Assembly: GCF_022701295.1 (NCBI RefSeq)
Contig: NZ_CP033204.1
Coordinates: forward strand, 4,244,501-4,308,500
Length of the DNA: 64,000 nt
Direction: 5' to 3'
Source of the DNA: Sphingopyxis sp. YF1
GTDB lineage: Bacteria > Pseudomonadota > Alphaproteobacteria > Sphingomonadales > Sphingomonadaceae
Shown here: positions 60,510 through 64,000 of the stretch, piece by piece
Layout: each line of letters opens with the position of its first letter
How positions within the stretch are numbered: the first letter of the stretch is position 1
Notes under the pieces: model-generated
What the model was told of the DNA's origin: nothing
Seen by the model: the letters and a program-made list of their open reading frames with translations, nothing else
Database searches by the model: none
Program-made: the position numbers and the translations under genes

Positions 60510-60524
60510 GGCGATATTCAATAT
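60510..60524. promoter_or_regulatory. 15-bp perfect palindrome, operator candidate
   Basis: 'cgatatt-c-aatatcg' lies about 80 bp before the receptor start in the AT-rich leader. The symmetric form with a single central base suits a LacI- or GntR-type dimer. No such regulator is encoded in the window. Confidence 0.5.
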
Positions 60525-60567
60525 CGTTAATGTTTCTTGGCATAAACTTCTCCGGTCGTCAATTTTC

Positions 60568-60590
60568 GATATAAATCACTGTTTTATATC
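60568..60590. promoter_or_regulatory. 23-bp inverted repeat, operator candidate
   Basis: Perfect arms 'gatataaa' and 'tttatatc' with a 7-bp centre, about 140 bp before the receptor start. The low GC content also makes it a candidate promoter or upstream activator element. Confidence 0.45.
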
Positions 60591-60826
60591 ATATAAAATT
60601 CAAGGCATGATCCGAAATCAATCGGATTATGGTTTCTGATCGCGAATCTACAATAACGATAATGATCAAGTTTCAGCCTGCGGCCTAGAGGAGATTCGGG
60701 TCGCTTTTGTGACGAAGTCAGCGCGCCGGGATTCGCCTTGGGCGGGCCGCCGCAGACCTGATTGTTCGGCGAAGCGGGGGGGGGCGTGCGGGTCCGAAGC
60801 GCCGACCGGCTAGGCAGCGACCGGCA

Positions 60827-61738
60827 TCATGTCGCTCCCTTTTTCGCGGCGTGCCGGGCCAGCTCGATTGCGCCGACCAGCGCGGGCGGCGGGTCGGTCA
60901 GTTGCGGCGCGACGAGGAAGGCGTGCGGGTCGGCGGCCGCCGCCCCCGTCGCATACCCCGCCATCATCCGGGCGAAATCGGCGCGGACGCGGTCGAGCAG
61001 AAAGGGAGGACTCATCACGCCGCCGCCGAGGATGACACGCTCGACCCGCAGCATATAGGCCAGGTTTGTGCACAGCGCGGCGATATAGTGGCTTGCGACG
61101 CTCCAGCCCGGGTGACCGGCGTCCAGCGTTTCGGCGGGGTGTTGCCACCGCGCCAGCATCGCCGGACCGGCGGCGAGTCCTTCGAGGCAATCGCCATGGA
61201 AGGGGCAGTTGCCCGCGAAGGCATCCCCCGGCGCCCGCGATACGCGCATATGTCCCATCTCGGCATGCGGGAATATGCGACGCACCGCGCCGTCGAGCAT
61301 GACGCCGACGCCGATGCCCGTACCGATCGTGACATAAGCGAAATTCGCGACGTTCCGGGCTGCGCCATGCAGGCCTTCGCCCAGCGCCGCGGCGTTCACG
61401 TCGGTGTCGATCGCCACCGGCGCGCCGGTGGCGTCTTTCACGGCGCCGAGGATGTCCGCGTCCGACCAGCCCGCTTTCGGGGTCCCGCCGATCCGCCCAT
61501 ATGCCGCGGCCGCAGGGTCCAGTTCGACGGGGCCGAATGCGGCCAGTCCCGCGCCCGCCGGCGTGCCGTGGCGGTCGACCGCGCGCGCAAAGAACCGCCT
61601 CATGTCGCTAAATGTCTCCGCCGGCGTGCGGGTCGGGAAATGCGCCTGTTCCAATATGCGCCCGTCCGCTGCGCTGAGAGCGCAGATGAATTTGGTGCCG
61701 CCGGCCTCGATCGCGGCGAATGGTGCGGAACTGGACAT
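60827..61738 (-). CDS. ROK-family fructokinase
   Basis: A 303-residue sugar kinase, likely ATP + fructose to fructose 6-phosphate. The phosphate-1 motif 'AAIEAGGTKFICAL' is at the N-terminus, the catalytic Asp is D113 in 'DTDVNAAALGE', and the ROK zinc site is H163 with C178, H181 and C184 ('CPFHGDCLEG'). That Cys-His-Cys pattern is characteristic of the bacterial ROK fructokinases. Ribosome site 'gggaga' and ATG are clear. It lies 118 bp downstream of mannitol 2-dehydrogenase, whose product is fructose, so pathway order and gene order agree. Confidence 0.9.
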   Translation of the reverse strand: MSSSAPFAAIEAGGTKFICALSAADGRILEQAHFPTRTPAETFSDMRRFFARAVDRHGTPAGAGLAAFGPVELDPAAAAYGRIGGTPKAGWSDADILGAVKDATGAPVAIDTDVNAAALGEGLHGAARNVANFAYVTIGTGIGVGVMLDGAVRRIFPHAEMGHMRVSRAPGDAFAGNCPFHGDCLEGLAAGPAMLARWQHPAETLDAGHPGWSVASHYIAALCTNLAYMLRVERVILGGGVMSPPFLLDRVRADFARMMAGYATGAAAADPHAFLVAPQLTDPPPALVGAIELARHAAKKGAT

Positions 61739-61856
61739 GAAATCTCCCAAACCTCTTTCCGGGGAACCGGCTGCTTCGGTCGCGATACGGCGGCGAGGGG
61801 CGCGGCCCCTCTTCCCCCTGTTGCGACGATCCGCGCGGACCGTCCCCATCCGCTCT

Positions 61857-63341
61857 TCAGCTTTCGATGTAGCGCGCCAGCGCTGCGTCGATTCCCTCAC
61901 TCCAGATCAGCGACAGCGCTTCCGCGAAGGCTGCTGCAAATTCATGATGCCCCGCCAGATCCCCATAGATCGATCGCATGCCGATCCATAGCGCGGGATC
62001 GCCCTGCGCGGCGCGCGCGGCGGCCGTCAGTTCGTCCCAGGCGGGGTCGTTCGGCGCGATCGGCGCACCCCGCGCGTCGGTGCCATGGCAATAACGGCAC
62101 CACAGGGCGCTCGCGAGGACTAGCCCTCGGGGCACCGCGCCGCGCGCCAGATTGTCGCGGATCGACGGAATGATGAATTTGGGCTGGCGGTTCGAGCCGT
62201 CGAAGCACAGGCGGCGCGTGGTGTCGGCGATCTCGGGGTTGGCGAAGCGTCCGGCGACCTGCCGCTTGTAGGCCGCAAGGTCTTGGCCCGGTACCGGCGG
62301 GACGACGGGCAGGATCTCGTCGTTCGTCACCTTGTCGAGGAAGGCTGCGACAAGGCCATTGCCCATCGCTTCATGCACCTGGTCGATCCCGAGCAGTGCC
62401 GCCGGATAGGCGAGGATGGCATGCCCGCCGTTGAGGATGCGGATTTTCATCGTTTCGAAGGCGTGCACCTCATCGGTGAAGGTCACGCCGACTTTGTCGA
62501 GCGCGGGGCGCCCCGCGGCAAATCGGTCCTCCAGCACCCACTGGCGAAAGGGCTCGCAGGTCACCGGCACCGGGTCGTCGGCAAGGCTGAAGCGCGCTGC
62601 CATCGCGCGTTCGTGCGGACCGGTGGCGGGGGCAATCCGGTCGACCATGCCGTTCGGAAAGGTCGCATGGGCGGCGATCCAGTCGGCGAGCCCGGGGTCG
62701 GACAGGCGCGCGAGGCCGATGGTCGCGGCCCGTGCGGCGTCGCCGTTGCCGGGCAGGTTGTCGCACGACAATATGGTGAAGGGGGCGACGCCAGCGGCGC
62801 GGCGTCGTCCCAGCGCTGCGACGATTGCGCCGAACGCGGTGGTGGGGCGATCGGGTGCGGCGGCGTCCGCGATCATGGCGGGGTCGCCGGGATCGAAGCG
62901 GCCGGTCGCGGGATCGATGAAATAGCCGCCTTCGGTCACCGTCAGCGAGACGATGCGGATTTCCGGCCGGCTCATCGCCGCGATCAGCGGGGCGTTCGAT
63001 GGCGTGACGGCGATGAAGTCGGTCATCGCACCGACGCGCCGGGCGCGCTTGCCGTCGGGGTCGAGCTCGATCACCGTCGACAGGCAATCCTGCGCTTTCA
63101 GCGCGTCGCGCATCGCGGCGTCGGCCGGGCGCACGCCCGCCCCGAGGATCGCCCAGTCGTGATCCTCTCCGCGCGCGAACAGGTCGTCCAGATACACCGC
63201 CATATGCGCGCGGTGAAAATTTCCGAGGCCGATATGGACGATCCCGGGCGTCAGACCTCGACGATCGTAGCGGGGCTGGGAAACGTTCAACTCATGCCAT
63301 CCAGTTGCCGCCGTCGACGCCAAAGGTCTGGGCGACGACAT
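61857..63341 (-). CDS. mtlK: Mannitol 2-dehydrogenase family polyol dehydrogenase
   Basis: Oxidises D-mannitol (possibly also D-arabinitol) to the ketose with NAD. The 494-residue protein has the N-terminal Rossmann part ('GIVHIGLGNFHRAHMAVY') and the catalytic K299-x4-N304-x2-H307 in 'MKIRILNGGH', spaced as in Pseudomonas fluorescens mannitol 2-dehydrogenase. A fructuronate reductase is less likely because the neighbours act on polyols and fructose. The ATG overlaps the upstream SDR by 50 bp; a TTG at 63290, just after that gene's stop, is an equally possible start giving 477 residues. Confidence 0.88.
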   Translation of the reverse strand: MSSPRPLASTAATGWHELNVSQPRYDRRGLTPGIVHIGLGNFHRAHMAVYLDDLFARGEDHDWAILGAGVRPADAAMRDALKAQDCLSTVIELDPDGKRARRVGAMTDFIAVTPSNAPLIAAMSRPEIRIVSLTVTEGGYFIDPATGRFDPGDPAMIADAAAPDRPTTAFGAIVAALGRRRAAGVAPFTILSCDNLPGNGDAARAATIGLARLSDPGLADWIAAHATFPNGMVDRIAPATGPHERAMAARFSLADDPVPVTCEPFRQWVLEDRFAAGRPALDKVGVTFTDEVHAFETMKIRILNGGHAILAYPAALLGIDQVHEAMGNGLVAAFLDKVTNDEILPVVPPVPGQDLAAYKRQVAGRFANPEIADTTRRLCFDGSNRQPKFIIPSIRDNLARGAVPRGLVLASALWCRYCHGTDARGAPIAPNDPAWDELTAAARAAQGDPALWIGMRSIYGDLAGHHEFAAAFAEALSLIWSEGIDAALARYIES

Positions 63342-64000
63342 AGTCCGCCTCGGCGGTGGCGAGAAAGATCGCCATGCCCGTCAGGTCGGCGGCCCGGGCC
63401 GTGCGGCCGATCGGCACCGATGTGCCGACCAGATGCTTCTTCTCGCCGGCGGGGCGGCCTTCCAGCCTGGCGAAATGGGCATCGACGCCGTCCCAATGCT
63501 CGCCGTCGACGACGCCGGGGGCGATCGCGTTCACGTTGATGCCATGGCGGATCAGGTCCAGCCCGGCGGACTGGGTCATGCTGATCACCGCCGCCTTGGT
63601 CGCACAATAGACCGCGACCAGCGGCTCGCCGCGGCGTCCGGCCTGACTGGCCATGTTGATGATCTTGCCGCCTGCGCCGCGCGCAATCATGTGCCGCGCC
63701 GCCGCCTGCAGACAAAAGAGGCTGCCTGCGACATTCACCGCAAAGGCGCGGTCGTAATCCGCGCGGGCGATGTCGGCGATCGGCGCGGCGGTGAACAGCG
63801 CGGCATTGTTGATCAAAATGTCGATCTTGCCCAGCTTCGCGATCGCTTCGGCAAAGCCGTCGTCGATCGAGCCCTGCCGGGTGACGTCCATCTCGACCGC
63901 CATCGCGTGCGGGCCGAGCGCTGCGGCCGCCGCGCGGACCCCTGCGCCGTCGATGTCCGCGAGCGCCACCGCGGCGCCCTCGGCGATGTAGGCGCGCGCG
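63292..64000 (-). CDS. Sorbitol (polyol) dehydrogenase, SDR type, SmoS/PolS-like (5' partial)
   Basis: C-terminal 236 residues of an SDR; the frame stays open to the window edge and reads 'ARAYIAEGAAVALADIDGAG', so only the first 20 or so residues are missing. Diagnostic segments are 'NNAALFTAAPIADIARADYD', 'NMASQAGRRGEPLVAVYCAT' (Ser, Tyr-Lys triad), 'GVVDGEHWDGVDAHFA' and the C-terminal 'GVDGGNWMA', all matching the Rhodobacter/Sinorhizobium sorbitol dehydrogenases as I recall them. It oxidises sorbitol to fructose (or galactitol-type polyols). It precedes mannitol 2-dehydrogenase, as in the Rhodobacter polyol operon. Confidence 0.88.
   Translation of the reverse strand, partial: ARAYIAEGAAVALADIDGAGVRAAAAALGPHAMAVEMDVTRQGSIDDGFAEAIAKLGKIDILINNAALFTAAPIADIARADYDRAFAVNVAGSLFCLQAAARHMIARGAGGKIINMASQAGRRGEPLVAVYCATKAAVISMTQSAGLDLIRHGINVNAIAPGVVDGEHWDGVDAHFARLEGRPAGEKKHLVGTSVPIGRTARAADLTGMAIFLATAEADYVVAQTFGVDGGNWMA

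Larger units (their letters stand above)
60430..60826. other. 397-bp control region upstream of the second TonB receptor
   Basis: No gene is supported. The part from 60510 to 60680 is strikingly AT-rich for this genome and holds two palindromes (listed). A run of ten G residues is near 60777. The 3' end of the fructokinase transcript also falls here. Confidence 0.6.

Overview
The window looks like chromosome of a high-GC alphaproteobacterium of the Sphingomonadales (Sphingopyxis, Novosphingobium or Sphingomonas type). This is inferred from the sequence: GC-rich codon use, long antisense open frames, two TonB-dependent receptors, a CC_3452-type small secreted protein, a single Rel/SpoT enzyme, and a mix of core genes with dense catabolic clusters. 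No transposase, integrase, phage gene or CRISPR array is visible.

Layout. (1) 1-4176: 3' part of a giant multihaem cytochrome c with about six C-terminal LVIVD-type repeats. (2) 4177-4811: a repeat-packed gap. (3) 4812-21190: mostly core genes. These are a WcaF-like acetyltransferase, Rel/SpoT, a glycosyltransferase, an HxlR regulator, a LytS/LytTR-type two-component pair, ribA-xthA, LolA, FtsK, a UbiH-family hydroxylase, a Lon-N domain protein with a CnoX-like thioredoxin, and tRNA-Gly(GCC). (4) 21445-28026: an eight-gene, translationally coupled operon (SDR, GST, E1 alpha, E1 beta, bare lipoyl protein, NTF2-like protein, 3-ketosteroid-dehydrogenase-like flavoprotein, NmrA-like protein). (5) 28450-31121: two Rieske oxygenase alpha subunits, divergent from a VOC protein. 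(6) 31886-41811: a nine-gene minus-strand operon (Mo-bisMGD oxidoreductase, MDR reductase, ThuA, P450, acyl-CoA dehydrogenase, DUF35, thiolase-fold enzyme, second acyl-CoA dehydrogenase, LuxR regulator). (7) 41930-55820: MDR reductase and SDR, AMP-ligase, carotenoid/stilbene-type oxygenase, TonB receptor, two SDRs, GMC oxidoreductase, second ThuA, SDR and an Old Yellow Enzyme. (8) 55889-60429: exported M20 amidohydrolase with its own TonB receptor. (9) 60827-end: ROK fructokinase, mannitol 2-dehydrogenase and a sorbitol-dehydrogenase-like SDR, a polyol route to fructose 6-phosphate.

How the genes may work together. Regions 4-7 read as a catabolic supercluster for an imported hydrophobic, probably polycyclic or terpenoid/steroid-like compound. 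A TonB receptor would bring it in. P450, Rieske, Mo and flavin enzymes would oxidise it, SDR, MDR, GMC and OYE enzymes would adjust its redox state, an AMP-ligase would activate acids to CoA esters, and paired acyl-CoA dehydrogenases plus a thiolase-fold/DUF35 pair would shorten the side chain. The P450 / ACAD / DUF35 / thiolase / ACAD order recalls the actinobacterial igr cholesterol side-chain operon and the Sal/Scd genes of bile-salt degraders, but the hydratase and all dedicated redox partners are missing here. The substrate is not proven by the sequence.

Five families of 60-170 bp palindromic, non-coding repeats sit almost only in intergenic gaps, mainly between convergent genes, and recur as mosaics. 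Several intergenic palindromes are candidate operators.
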